From assembly GCF_963682185.1 (NCBI RefSeq), contig NZ_OY821667.1:1800001-1864000 (forward strand): a DNA stretch of 64,000 nt. Direction: 5' to 3'. Each line of letters opens with the position of its first letter. The first letter of the stretch is position 1. This DNA comes from an uncultured Cohaesibacter sp. (GTDB lineage Bacteria > Pseudomonadota > Alphaproteobacteria > Rhizobiales > Cohaesibacteraceae). A program made the position numbers and the translations under genes. Below are positions 35,779-45,360 of the stretch, piece by piece. Under the pieces are notes generated by a model that was not told the DNA's origin, made no database searches, and saw only the letters and a list, made by a program, of their open reading frames with translations.

Positions 35779-35814
35779 ATACAAATAGGGGGGCTTTGCG
35801 CCCCCTATTTGTAT
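35779..35814. terminator. bidirectional intrinsic terminator
   Basis: ATACAAATAGGGGG (35779-35792) and CCCCCTATTTGTAT (35801-35814), a 14-bp perfect stem, lie between the convergent transpeptidase and chemoreceptor genes. Confidence 0.85.
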
Positions 35815-35829
35815 CACATGGTACGTTGA

Positions 35830-37335
35830 TCAGGTCACCCTGTATCCCATACGCAACCCGCCCCAATGACGCCCCTGCACATAAATCGGAGCGGAAACAT
35901 CCTTCATCAGAACATAATTGCCGCCGCCCATATCCCGGCGATAGGTTTGCAGCAGGAAGGGCTCGGTATTCTTCCCGGCGGCCAGCCCAACCCGGTCATC
36001 AAAGATGCGACGGTTGCGGCAATTGGCGGCATTCCAGACAGGATCATCGCCTTGCGGCTTGGAAAAGGCCTTGTTGTGGGTTGGCAGGTAGCCGTTTTTA
36101 TCGACGGCCGCCACAAAGACCACATTGTCATTCTCAGCCACAATCGGCTCCTGAAACTGTGGCATGACGCGATCGGTCATTTCGGTGAAAGGCGTCATCA
36201 CCTGCTCGGGTTTGGTTCCCGGAATCGGCGTGTAGGAGGAGTCAAACAGATCAGCAAGGGAAATGCGCCCTGCTTTGACCTCTTCTTCAAAGGCCTGCCC
36301 GATCTCTCCGGCCAAACGCTGAATAGATTGGATACAGAAGGTATTTTCCGTCTCCACCCCGTCAAGGGAGGTTTCCGCGATCATCTTGTCGGACTTGGCC
36401 ACAGACTGCAAAAGCCGCTTGCTGGCCTTGTTGAGACCGGAATGGGTAAGATCAAAGGCCTTGTGCACCGCATCCACATCCCCCACAAGGCTCCCAAGTG
36501 AGCTGTTATTCTCGGAGACCTGCGTTTCGATGGAAGCCGACGCCTCACGGATTGTCGAGAAGGCCTGATCCAGATCCTGTATGACGTCTTGCATCGAGGC
36601 AGTGCTGCTTTCCACCTCTCCCATGAAGCTGGTCGCTTCATCGCTGAGAGATATGAGCGCCTGTGCCTCGCTATCGAGATCGCTCAGGGTCGCCCCAATC
36701 GTCTCGGTCGCCTTGCTGGTCTGGCTGGCCAGCGCTTTCACTTCGGTTGCCACCACGGCAAACCCCTTGCCAGCCTCGCCAGCTCGGGCAGCTTCGATGG
36801 TGGCATTAAGCGCCAGAAGGTTGGTCTGTCGCGCGATTGCATCGATCACACCGGCCACATCCCGCACGGACGAAAAGGCGGTCTGCAACCCCTGCAACTG
36901 CTCGCTGATGCCGGTGATCGCCTGCATCAGTTCACCCACCTTTTCAAGCGTCGTCTCAGACATCTGGCGACTACGCCCGACATCACTGGAGGTCTGTTCG
37001 GCAATGGCAAAGGACCGGCTTGCGGAATCCAGAATCTGATCGTTGGTCTTCTGCACTTCGCTCGAAGCTGAGACCAGTTGCGACAGGGATTGGAAACAGG
37101 CTTCTGTTTCCATATTGATCATTTCGACTTCCCCGGCCACATCGGCCATATCCTGCCCCAAACCATTGAGGTCTCCCATCAGCCTGACAAGGCCAGCATT
37201 GTCTTTTGAAGATGTGTCCATCGCCTTTTCCAAGGCGTCGGCATCACCATATTGGTCTACAGAAGCATTATTCGCGCGCGTCACCATATTTTGGTTGTCT
37301 TTTGTGACCATGTTGTTTTTAGCGAAATTGAACAA
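35830..37335 (-). CDS. soluble methyl-accepting chemotaxis protein with C-terminal sensor
   Basis: 501 residues with no membrane segment. The coiled-coil signalling domain comes first, with its tip ([21 protein letters not shown]) near residues 165-185. The last ~120 residues ([21 protein letters not shown] ... [20 protein letters not shown]) resemble a Cache/PAS-type sensor with the C-terminal module known from some alphaproteobacterial receptors. The reversed order and lack of a membrane anchor mean a cytoplasmic signal. Ligand unknown. It stands alone, divergent from znuA. Confidence 0.88.
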   Translation of the reverse strand: MFNFAKNNMVTKDNQNMVTRANNASVDQYGDADALEKAMDTSSKDNAGLVRLMGDLNGLGQDMADVAGEVEMINMETEACFQSLSQLVSASSEVQKTNDQILDSASRSFAIAEQTSSDVGRSRQMSETTLEKVGELMQAITGISEQLQGLQTAFSSVRDVAGVIDAIARQTNLLALNATIEAARAGEAGKGFAVVATEVKALASQTSKATETIGATLSDLDSEAQALISLSDEATSFMGEVESSTASMQDVIQDLDQAFSTIREASASIETQVSENNSSLGSLVGDVDAVHKAFDLTHSGLNKASKRLLQSVAKSDKMIAETSLDGVETENTFCIQSIQRLAGEIGQAFEEEVKAGRISLADLFDSSYTPIPGTKPEQVMTPFTEMTDRVMPQFQEPIVAENDNVVFVAAVDKNGYLPTHNKAFSKPQGDDPVWNAANCRNRRIFDDRVGLAAGKNTEPFLLQTYRRDMGGGNYVLMKDVSAPIYVQGRHWGGLRMGYRVT

Positions 37336-37577
37336 TTCCCGCTCCTCCCGGTGCGCTCTTGACGTTTCACATTTTATTCAAATTGCGAAATCTCAATCCG
37401 AGGTAAACAATGCTGGTTAATAAAAAAATTTACTTCTGAAAATTTACCCATATTAACATAAGGAAAAATGAATCTATATTATCTCTTCTTGCCTAAAACA
37501 AAATAGAAACCAAAAGAATGCTTCACACACCCAAGAAACAACATTTAAGAACTACTCTAGACCGAATAAAATGGCGC

Positions 37578-37624
37578 TTGACAGGCTTTATACGACACTA
37601 TAATTGATACGTTATAACATATCA
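37578..37624 (+). promoter_or_regulatory. znuA promoter with overlapping Zur box
   Basis: TTGACA (37578-37583), a 15-base spacer and TATAAT (37599-37604) are followed at once by TGATACGTTATAACATATCA (37605-37624), a 20-base palindrome with one mismatched pair. The palindrome has the GTTATAAC core of proteobacterial Zur sites and would cover the transcription start, so zinc-loaded Zur should repress. The next gene is a zinc-binding protein, which supports the reading. Confidence 0.75.
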
Positions 37625-37675
37625 GTTACATCAAATCATACCGTTCAAGACTCCTGAAGGGCATCGCATCAGACC

Positions 37676-38650
37676 ATGAAAAACAGAACCAAACGAACCA
37701 TGCTCGCTGCCGTATCGGCTTTGTTTCTCTCGACAACCGCCTATCATGCCGCTAACGCAGCCCCAAAGGTCGCCACATCTATTGCGCCAGTCTATTCAAT
37801 CACGGCAGCAATCATGAAAGATATCGGCACTCCAAGCCTGCTGATTGATCAGGCCACGTCTCCGCATTCCGCGAAACTTCGTCCTTCGGACGCCAAGGCT
37901 TTGCAAGAAGCAGACCTCGTTATTTGGATTGGTGAAAACCTGACACCAAGCCTGGAAAAACCTGTCGAAACCCTTCCTGCGAAGGCGCAGATCCTCACAT
38001 TGGGCGAGCTGGATGGCCTGATCGAACTAGAGGTTAGAACCGGCGGCAATTGGGAAAAGCATGTTCACGCCCACGGAGATCACCACGATCATGAGGGACA
38101 CGATCACGACCATGAGGAACACGATCATGACCACGGTGGACATGACCCTCATGTGTGGTTGGATCCGCAGAATGGCCTGACAATGGCCAAGGCCATTACA
38201 GCTGCACTCAGCAAGCTTGATGCTGAAAACGCAGACAAATATGCCGCCAACGAAAAGGCGTTTGAAGAAAAGCTGACCAGCGAGATCTCTGGCATCAAAG
38301 CAGAACTGGCCGCGATCAAGGGCAAGCCCTATATCGTGTTCCATGACGCCTATCAATATTACGAAAACCGCTTTGGCATTTCAGCCGTTGGTTCTGTGAT
38401 GCTTCAGCCCGGCGTTGCTCCCGGAGCTGCGCGGGTCAAAGAAATTCGTGCAAAACTCAAGGATCTCAATGTGGTTTGCATCATGGCCGAACCGCAATTT
38501 TCCGACAAAATCCTCACCACTCTGATTGAGGGCACTGACACGAAGATCGGTCAGCTTGATCCGGTTGGCACAAATCTCGATCTTGGCCCCGATCTCTATA
38601 CCAATCTGATGCGTTATAACGCTGACAAGCTAACCGAATGCTTGAAATAA
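37676..38650 (+). CDS. znuA: zinc ABC transporter substrate-binding protein ZnuA
   Basis: 324 residues. A signal peptide (about 1-28) is followed by the cluster A-I metal-binding fold with ligand regions SPHSAKLRP, GGHDPHVWLDP and VFHDAYQYYE. A His/Asp-rich loop at about 131-160 (HGDHHDHEGHDHDHEEH) is typical of ZnuA and absent from manganese-binding relatives. It delivers Zn2+ to ZnuBC. No znuB or znuC lies in the window: the next gene is convergent ppk2, so this znuA is separated from its permease genes. ZnuB and ZnuC must be elsewhere. Confidence 0.94.
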   Translation: MKNRTKRTMLAAVSALFLSTTAYHAANAAPKVATSIAPVYSITAAIMKDIGTPSLLIDQATSPHSAKLRPSDAKALQEADLVIWIGENLTPSLEKPVETLPAKAQILTLGELDGLIELEVRTGGNWEKHVHAHGDHHDHEGHDHDHEEHDHDHGGHDPHVWLDPQNGLTMAKAITAALSKLDAENADKYAANEKAFEEKLTSEISGIKAELAAIKGKPYIVFHDAYQYYENRFGISAVGSVMLQPGVAPGAARVKEIRAKLKDLNVVCIMAEPQFSDKILTTLIEGTDTKIGQLDPVGTNLDLGPDLYTNLMRYNADKLTECLK

Positions 38651-38736
38651 GATATCCGGCAGCAATCCCGATTAAACTGATGGATATCGCCGCTATTTCC
38701 CGCTAAAGACCCTGCGGCAGCAAAGATTCGGAAAGA

Positions 38737-38764
38737 GAAAAGCGGGTATAAAGACCCGCTTTTC
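38737..38764. terminator. bidirectional intrinsic terminator
   Basis: GAAAAGCGGGT (38737-38747) and ACCCGCTTTTC (38754-38764) with a six-base loop, between convergent znuA and ppk2. Confidence 0.9.
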
Positions 38765-38792
38765 TTATATACAACCCAACGCGGCAAGCCCC

Positions 38793-39635
38793 TCAATCCC
38801 CATCTTTGAGGAAGTCATAGCCAAACCCGAGAATCTTGGGATCAATCGGCTCAAGCAAGGATTGGTCTTTCTTCGGATAAGGCAGCTCGTTGAGCAAATA
38901 GCGCAACATATTAAGCCGGGCGCGACGCTTGTCATTGGCGCGAATGACGATCCATGGTGAATGATCCTTGTGCGTCTCCTTGAGCATACGATTGCGGGCT
39001 TCTGTATAGTCGTCCCATTTTTCCAAAGCCTCCAGATCAATCGGCGAAAGCTTCCAATGCTTCAGCGGACTATGGCGGCGATCATGGAACCGTTTCCACT
39101 GCATTTCCCGGCCAATATTGAGCCAAAACTTAAACAGCCGCGTCCCACTGTCGCGCACCATCTTCTCAAAGCGCGGCGCATCCACAAGAAATTTCTCCGT
39201 CTGCTCAGGCGTACTGAATCCCATCACCGGCTCAACACCTGCACGGTTATACCAGGAGCGATCGAACAAAACGATTTCGCCACGCGTGGGCAGTTGCGCC
39301 GCATAGCGCTGAAAATACCATTGCCCGCGCTCGACATCGCTGGGCTTGGAAAGCGCTACAGAGCGCACATTTCTTGGGTTGGTATATTGGGTCAGCACCT
39401 TGATGCAGCCTCCCTTGCCCGCAGCATCGCGCCCTTCGAACACGCAGACAACGCGCTCACCGGTTTCTTTCACCCACTCCTGCGCCTTCACCAGCTCGAT
39501 TTGCAGAGCCTCCAGTTCCTTTTCATATTTCTTGCGCTTGAGTTTGCTCTTATAGGGATACCCCCCGCTTTGCATAATTTCTTTTTCAATTTTTTCGGGA
39601 AATACCGGATCGTCCAGATCAAATGATAACGTCAT
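38793..39635 (-). CDS. ppk2: polyphosphate kinase 2
   Basis: 280 residues of the single-domain PPK2 type. Walker [13 protein letters not shown] (about 64-75), the [21 protein letters not shown] segment, the lid [17 protein letters not shown] and [12 protein letters not shown] are present. PPK2 enzymes transfer phosphate between polyphosphate and nucleotides; which nucleotide cannot be read off. Monocistronic, convergent with znuA. Confidence 0.95.
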   Translation of the reverse strand: MTLSFDLDDPVFPEKIEKEIMQSGGYPYKSKLKRKKYEKELEALQIELVKAQEWVKETGERVVCVFEGRDAAGKGGCIKVLTQYTNPRNVRSVALSKPSDVERGQWYFQRYAAQLPTRGEIVLFDRSWYNRAGVEPVMGFSTPEQTEKFLVDAPRFEKMVRDSGTRLFKFWLNIGREMQWKRFHDRRHSPLKHWKLSPIDLEALEKWDDYTEARNRMLKETHKDHSPWIVIRANDKRRARLNMLRYLLNELPYPKKDQSLLEPIDPKILGFGYDFLKDGD

Positions 39636-39860
39636 CTTTTTGTCTCAACCTCTTAAATCAAGCATTTTGAATTGAAGCCTACTGCTGGGACAACCATGAC
39701 ACCAGTAGGGAAGTTCCAAAAAGACATATTTCCTTCATATTTGGCGTATGATTTGATTGACCAATCGAAGCAATTGAGTTCACCTTCGATTTCCATTAGA
39801 CAAAAAATACACTTTGCTCAGCGGGCTCTGCCTGTTTCGTTTTTGCAAGAGGATCACTGC

Positions 39861-42539
39861 GTGGCACATTTCAACCCTGTTCATCGCTTCCTGATCATCG
39901 CCAATCTGACGATCTGCCTGCTCCTTGCGGCTCTCTCTGTTGCCGGTGCACAGACAACACCGACCTCTACATCCAATGGCACAGAATCTCTTATTGCCCG
40001 ACTGGATCAGATTGAAGCCACTCTGTCACAGACATCTTTATCCGATAAGACCTATGCCGAACTCAGGACAGAGCTGAGCGCCATCAAAACCGAAGCAACA
40101 GCCCAGAAAGACCGTCTGGAACCCCAACTGCAGGAAGCCCAGGCCCGTTTTGATGCTCTCAAGCCAGCCACGGCTGAACAAGACAGCGAAGCGAAAACTG
40201 ATTCACAATCAACGACCCTCACAGATTCCTTGCAATTGCAGCAGTCTGCAGACAATGAACAGGACGCCTCAGAAACGCCCTCTGCTGAAGCTGCCGCAGC
40301 CCCCCCGGCCATCGCTGGCACGAACAGCGAAACCGAAGAGCTAGCCAAACGACGCACCGAGCTGGAAACGCATATCTCCGAGTTGGATGCCCAGTTGAAG
40401 CTGGTCACATCAACCCTTGTGCGCGCCGAACAGCTGAGCAACCGCATAACTCTTGCCAGACAACAGCGCTTCACGAACCAGTTGCTTGAACGCAGCAACT
40501 CGATCCTCGACCCGACCCTCTGGGTAAAGGGATTGACAGGCCTTGCAACAACATGGCGCGTCACTGTTACCCTGATGTCGGATTGGGGCAGTTACCTTTC
40601 CACCAAGGGCTCCGAGCAGATCTGGCAGATACTCGCAACACTGACCTTCGTCTTCCTGCTCATTTTCGGCCCCTTGCGTATCCTGCTCTTCACCGGACTG
40701 TCGCGCCTTGCAAGCCTTGAATCGCCAACAGCCTTGCAGCGCAGCTATTTTGCCAGCTGGGCTGTGCTGGTCTATACGATTTTCCCCATTTCCATCTTTT
40801 GGGCGCTTACGCTCATTCTGAGCAACGCAAACCTGCTGCCCGGCCGCATTGAGATATTGTTCCAGCATCTGTCCTTCGTGGTCTTTGCCGGGTCTCTATC
40901 CTATGGCCTTGCGCGGGTACTGCTGGCACCGGGCCGACCAAGCTATCGCCCTCTCAATCTGGAAACAGGCGATGCGACTCGCCTCTTCAGCATTGCGCTG
41001 GCCCTGACCATCACCTTTATGGTGGAAACCCTGTTTGATGAAGTGGACGAACTGCTCTTCGCTCCGCTGGAAACCACGATATTCGTCAATGGAGTGGCAT
41101 CATTCCTGGTTGCCATATTGGTTTCCCTTGGTTTGCGCATGCTGATCGCCGCACAGCCTGAGAATGATGGCACAACAGTCCTAGAAGAAGAGAAGCAGGG
41201 TGGCTTTTCCCTACCCCGCTTCATTCGTTTTCTTCAGCCTCTGATCTGGCTTATCTGCCTGATCACGGCTGCAGCGCCTATTCTGGGCTATGTCTCGCTG
41301 GGTGCCTTTGTGGCCGAACAGTTGGGGCGCTTGTTCGTTATTCTTGGCCTACTGGGTATCTTCTCGGCCCTCATAGACAATTTCCTACTGGAGCATCTTA
41401 ACTCGGCGGAAGGCCCCAAGAAACGCATATCGAAGGCCATCGGCGTTTCCACCAGTGCAGTCAACCAACTCGGTGTTCTGCTGAACGGCATCGTCCGAAT
41501 TTTCCTTTATATCACTGCGGCCCTACTGATCTTCACCCCGTGGGGCGTTGAATCAACCGACTTCATAACCTCGCTGCAAAATGCCATTTTCAGCGTCAAA
41601 CTGGGCGATCTGACCATCTCGCCAATCAATATCGTTGGCGCACTGGTGGTCTTCATCATTGCCATCGTACTGCTCAAGAGTGTCGAACGCTGGATAGAAC
41701 AGCGCTGGTTGCCTGCCACCAATCTCGATTCAGGGCTCAAAAGCTCAATCCAGACCAGCCTTGGCTATCTGGGCGTCATCATCGCTGCGATGATCTCTTT
41801 CTCCTATGTGGGGCTTGATCTTTCCAACATTGCATTGGTAGCCGGTGCCCTTTCCGTTGGTATCGGTTTTGGCTTGCAGAGCATCGTCAACAACTTCGTC
41901 TCCGGCCTTATCCTGTTGGTGGAACGTCCCATCAAGACCGGTGATTGGGTCGTCGTTGGCGCCGATCAGGGCTACATCAAGAAAATTTCCGTGCGCGCCA
42001 CCAAGATCGAAACCTTCGACCGAGCCACGGTTGTTGTACCTAACTCGGAGCTGATCTCCAACCGGGTCATGAACTGGATGCATAATGGCTCCATGGGCCG
42101 CATCATCGTGCCCGTTGGCGTTTCCTATGATGCGGATCCGGACCGCGTACGCGAAATTCTGCTCGCGGTGGCCGATGCCAATGACTATGTCACCAGCTAT
42201 CCGGCCCCTGTCGTCTACTTCATGGACTTCGGTGCATCCTCTCTCGATTTTGATTTGCGTTGCTATGTGCAAGACGTCAACAACTCCCTGACCGCAAAAA
42301 GCGATTTGCGTTTTGAGATTTTCCGGGCTCTGAAAGAGGCCAATATCGAAATTCCATTCCCGCAGCGCGATGTTCATGTGCGCTCGGTCACCCTTCCTGA
42401 AGAATTGAAAGCCGCCGCATCACAGCAGGCAAAAAAGCCGCGTAAAAGACGCGCGCGCCCTAAAGCCGACGAAATTGATATCGATGATGCGCAAACCATA
42501 GACACAGCAGAAGGTGACGCCGATGCGGCCGATGACTAA
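39861..42539 (+). CDS. large MscS-family mechanosensitive channel
   Basis: 892 residues from GTG 39861: AAGAGGA lies seven bases before it and a signal peptide (HRFLIIANLTICLLLAALSVAGA) follows, whereas the frame from TTG 39672 adds 63 residues with no such features. A periplasmic coiled coil (about 40-190, Gln/Ala/Glu-rich) precedes about ten or eleven membrane segments and the MscS pore and beta domain (VGIGFGLQSIVNNFVSGLILL, ERPIKTGDWV, VVVPNSELISNRVMNW). The C-terminus is basic and acidic low complexity. MscK-like in layout; releases solutes at hypo-osmotic shock. Confidence 0.9.
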   Translation: MAHFNPVHRFLIIANLTICLLLAALSVAGAQTTPTSTSNGTESLIARLDQIEATLSQTSLSDKTYAELRTELSAIKTEATAQKDRLEPQLQEAQARFDALKPATAEQDSEAKTDSQSTTLTDSLQLQQSADNEQDASETPSAEAAAAPPAIAGTNSETEELAKRRTELETHISELDAQLKLVTSTLVRAEQLSNRITLARQQRFTNQLLERSNSILDPTLWVKGLTGLATTWRVTVTLMSDWGSYLSTKGSEQIWQILATLTFVFLLIFGPLRILLFTGLSRLASLESPTALQRSYFASWAVLVYTIFPISIFWALTLILSNANLLPGRIEILFQHLSFVVFAGSLSYGLARVLLAPGRPSYRPLNLETGDATRLFSIALALTITFMVETLFDEVDELLFAPLETTIFVNGVASFLVAILVSLGLRMLIAAQPENDGTTVLEEEKQGGFSLPRFIRFLQPLIWLICLITAAAPILGYVSLGAFVAEQLGRLFVILGLLGIFSALIDNFLLEHLNSAEGPKKRISKAIGVSTSAVNQLGVLLNGIVRIFLYITAALLIFTPWGVESTDFITSLQNAIFSVKLGDLTISPINIVGALVVFIIAIVLLKSVERWIEQRWLPATNLDSGLKSSIQTSLGYLGVIIAAMISFSYVGLDLSNIALVAGALSVGIGFGLQSIVNNFVSGLILLVERPIKTGDWVVVGADQGYIKKISVRATKIETFDRATVVVPNSELISNRVMNWMHNGSMGRIIVPVGVSYDADPDRVREILLAVADANDYVTSYPAPVVYFMDFGASSLDFDLRCYVQDVNNSLTAKSDLRFEIFRALKEANIEIPFPQRDVHVRSVTLPEELKAAASQQAKKPRKRRARPKADEIDIDDAQTIDTAEGDADAADD

Positions 42540-43098
42540 GACCAGAATGATGGCCGCAGCAGTGGCGACATTGCTTGTTGCAAGCTGCTCGGGCGGACCG
42601 GGGCCAAGCTCTCCGGCCATGTATGACAATCTTGGTCGAGGCGATGTCAGCGTCAACCCGCAGGAGGCGCTGAACATGATCAACGCCTACCGCAAGCGCC
42701 ATGGCCTCTCCACCCTCACGTTGAGTGAAAAGCTCAACGCTGCGGCTCAGGAAGAGGCAGACGCCATGGCCAAGGCAGTCAAGGTCAGCCACGCTCTCAC
42801 GCCGGATCTAACCCTCATCAAGCGCCTCAAACGAGCCAACTATGATCCGGTTCTGGCAACCGAAAATATAGGGGCAGGATATTGGACGCTCGCGGAAGCC
42901 TTTTCAGGATGGCGGGATTCTCGTCGCCATAACAAGAATATGCTCAAGGAAGGCGTGACCGAAATGGGCATAGCAACCCAGTTCAGAGGGGACGCAAAAT
43001 ACAAGGTCTTCTGGTCGCTCATTCTGGCCAAGCCGGATGATGGCATCAACCGCCAGCCGCTCAGTCAAACGCGCCCCAATAGCCTCTTTGCCCAATAA
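42523..43098 (+). CDS. CAP-domain lipoprotein
   Basis: 191 residues from ATG 42523 (AAGGTGA five bases upstream; another ATG three codons on is also possible). A lipoprotein signal ends at LLVASC, followed by a CAP/SCP domain: MINAYRKRHGLSTL, AAQEEADAMAKAVKVSHAL, ATENIGAGYWTLAEAFSGWRDS. Its start lies inside the last codons of the channel gene, so the two are coupled. Its 3' end overlaps the convergent GNAT gene by 34 bases. Role of bacterial CAP lipoproteins is mostly unknown. Confidence 0.85.
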   Translation: MRPMTKTRMMAAAVATLLVASCSGGPGPSSPAMYDNLGRGDVSVNPQEALNMINAYRKRHGLSTLTLSEKLNAAAQEEADAMAKAVKVSHALTPDLTLIKRLKRANYDPVLATENIGAGYWTLAEAFSGWRDSRRHNKNMLKEGVTEMGIATQFRGDAKYKVFWSLILAKPDDGINRQPLSQTRPNSLFAQ

Positions 43099-44171
43099 CG
43101 GGCATTATCGTGGTTGGCATAAGCTGTGCGCAAAACGCCAGCCGCAAGTCTGCCACGCTTGTTGAGCGGAATGAATAGGAGGGCCATGGCTCTTCTCCCA
43201 TCCCAAATATGCTCAGCAATCGGATGCCCACTGTCAGCAAGGCTATCAATATAATCGATCCCCGGATCGGCGATAGCCTGTCGACTTACCTCCAGAAGAA
43301 TCTGAGTACCGGGGGAATAGCGCTTATAGACATCGTCCATTCCGGTCTTCCAAGTAAAAAGCCCGCGCCCAGCCCGGAAACAGAGCAGTGCGCCGATACA
43401 GCGCCGGTCAAGCGACAGCAGGTCAATCCGCACCCGATCTTCGGCGATCATCTGAGGCAAGACGGTATGAACAAAGGCATTCAACTGTGCATCAACAGCC
43501 AGCGCCGTGCGCCTGGTGGCCTTCCAACCCGAAGCTTCAACGTGCAGGAAGGTTTCTATGGCCTCATCATGATTCAGCCCATCTTGCGTCGACAGAACCT
43601 CAAGCTTGCCAAGCTCGGATAGCCTGCGCCATTGGCGTCCTGTCGTCTTGCGTCTGTTTCGGCTTAGATGCAGTCCACTATCATCTGCCGAAACAGAATC
43701 CGAAATGCAATTGAGATAAGCGCGCCGATGTTGCCGCGCCATAGGAATAGAACGAGATGCTTCGGAAAAACCTGATTGATGTACCAGCCAATTTTGTAGC
43801 CAGCCATACTCACGCGCTTCCAGCGGGAAATAGGGCCAAAGCAAAATATCAACCTTTGCTTCAGCTGCGAAACGATCCAGAGCGGCATGAAAATCCGCTT
43901 CCCCTCGCTCATACCTACCTTCTGGATTAAAGAAAGCGCCTCCAAGAGGACTGCTGCCATGAGCAAGAAACTGCGCAACAGGCATCCCGAGCGAGCCAGC
44001 ATTGCGCATGCGTTGGAACGGCAGACGATATCCCCCCGATTGCACACAAGAGAGCTCACCATCAGTGAAGACCCCTTCACTGCCACGCAAAAAGACATCA
44101 TCGATAAATGGATTATCAAACTGATCGATCAAGCTGGCAGTTTCTTGCGTGAGCGTCATGTGCTGGAGCAT
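43065..44171 (-). CDS. GNAT-fold acyltransferase of the CelD/BcsL group
   Basis: 368 residues. The middle and C-terminal part (SRNRRKTTGRQWRRLSELGK, FLHVEASGWKATRRTAL, FTWKTGMDDVYKRYSPGTQIL) matches the PF13480 acetyltransferase-like domain of proteins linked to cellulose or exopolysaccharide modification. No cellulose operon is near, so acyl donor and acceptor are unknown. The 3' end overlaps the CAP-protein gene. Confidence 0.78.
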   Translation of the reverse strand: MLQHMTLTQETASLIDQFDNPFIDDVFLRGSEGVFTDGELSCVQSGGYRLPFQRMRNAGSLGMPVAQFLAHGSSPLGGAFFNPEGRYERGEADFHAALDRFAAEAKVDILLWPYFPLEAREYGWLQNWLVHQSGFSEASRSIPMARQHRRAYLNCISDSVSADDSGLHLSRNRRKTTGRQWRRLSELGKLEVLSTQDGLNHDEAIETFLHVEASGWKATRRTALAVDAQLNAFVHTVLPQMIAEDRVRIDLLSLDRRCIGALLCFRAGRGLFTWKTGMDDVYKRYSPGTQILLEVSRQAIADPGIDYIDSLADSGHPIAEHIWDGRRAMALLFIPLNKRGRLAAGVLRTAYANHDNARYWAKRLLGRV

Positions 44172-44415
44172 AGTCTCAAATTTCCCACAAAACTGCGGCC
44201 GTTCTGTTGGTTGGCAATCTATTGGAAATAGTCATTCTTTCAAAAATCCGTTTCTAAATAGCAAAAATTAGAAAACTTCTGACCAAATTTGAAGGCAGGC
44301 TCCTCTTCAACCATATCTCTGTCTTGCTGTATTTAGTTTATACGCAAAAACCCTAATGCAAAACACAATCCCTAAAATTTGGTTAACTGCAAACAGATCG
44401 AAAATGCGCTCTATT

Positions 44416-44955
44416 CTAACCAGAAAAGCCGCCGCCTGCGAGGAAAGCGCGTTCAGCTTCTGTTGTCTCCCGCCCCAATATCGCATTGCGGTGCGGAAAG
44501 CGTCCAAACTGCGCGATAATATCATAATGCTCCTGTGCGGCACTGATCGCTCCCCCGACGCCAATCCGCTTCATCCATGCCAGACAATTTTTCTGATCCT
44601 CAAGCGCCTCCGAATGCATCATCGGCATAACCGCAAACTGCTGCTCGGCTGCATCGAGATCATCCCACTTGGGCATATCAACCATCTCATAGGCCAGCCT
44701 CAGGGCGACATCATCATGAGAGAATGCCTCGGGAAGCCCACGGAAAAGGTTCCGTGAAAATTGATCAAGCAGAATGATCAGCGCCTGCTTGCCCCGAAGA
44801 TCCTCTTCCCAATGCTGAAGACGCCCCGCGCGGGCATCGTCCAAAGCCAATCCGAACGCCACGCGGATGCGCATGTCAAAGGCCGCATTCTTGCTGAACC
44901 AGAGCTTCGGATCAGCAGAAAACCAGAAATTCAATACATCATGTGGTTCGGTCAT
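44416..44955 (-). CDS. DUF924 family protein
   Basis: 179 residues, full length. The family stretches VLNFWFSADPKLWF, LIILLDQFSRNLFRG and FPHRNAILGRETTEAERAFL are present; the fold is TPR-like and helical. Biochemical role unknown; annotations as transmembrane protein are not supported by this hydrophilic sequence. Monocistronic as far as can be seen. Confidence 0.88.
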   Translation of the reverse strand: MTEPHDVLNFWFSADPKLWFSKNAAFDMRIRVAFGLALDDARAGRLQHWEEDLRGKQALIILLDQFSRNLFRGLPEAFSHDDVALRLAYEMVDMPKWDDLDAAEQQFAVMPMMHSEALEDQKNCLAWMKRIGVGGAISAAQEHYDIIAQFGRFPHRNAILGRETTEAERAFLAGGGFSG

Positions 44956-45110
44956 ATCTTGTCTCGCAAATTTATGTAAAAACGCATATAGATCTCTTGC
45001 AGAGTTGAATGAAACAGTGAAGACAAAGCAAGAGCTTTCAAAGACCGTGCCCGAGTGTGTCTTCGTGCCCTATCCCGGGCAGCCCCGCGCAAGAGGAACA
45101 GGAGCCGCAG

Positions 45111-45347
45111 ATGAAAGATCTGGATCTTACAGGCCTCAAATGCCCCTTGCCTGTTCTGCATACTCAGAAAGCCCTCGGACAAATGCCTGCAGGCGCTCGG
45201 CTGCGCGTTGTCGCAACCGACCCCATGGCAGCGATCGATCTGCCTCATTTCTGCAATCAGAAAGGCCACAAACTGCTGGAAAGCAGCAAGGAGAGCAACG
45301 CCCTGACCTTTATCATTGAAAAGGGATCACAGGCGACAGAAAGCTGA
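45111..45347 (+). CDS. TusA/SirA-like sulfur carrier
   Basis: 78 residues from ATG 45111, with AGGAG six bases before it. It begins KDLDLTGLKCPLPVLHTQKAL; the CPxP Cys (about residue 11) carries persulfide in TusA. The C-terminus (PHFCNQKGHKLLESSKE) fits the family, with a second Cys common in the alphaproteobacterial branch. Sulfur relay is a family inference; the partner is not adjacent. Convergent with the carboxypeptidase gene. Confidence 0.9.
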   Translation: MKDLDLTGLKCPLPVLHTQKALGQMPAGARLRVVATDPMAAIDLPHFCNQKGHKLLESSKESNALTFIIEKGSQATES

Positions 45348-45360
45348 GCTCAAGAAAAAA

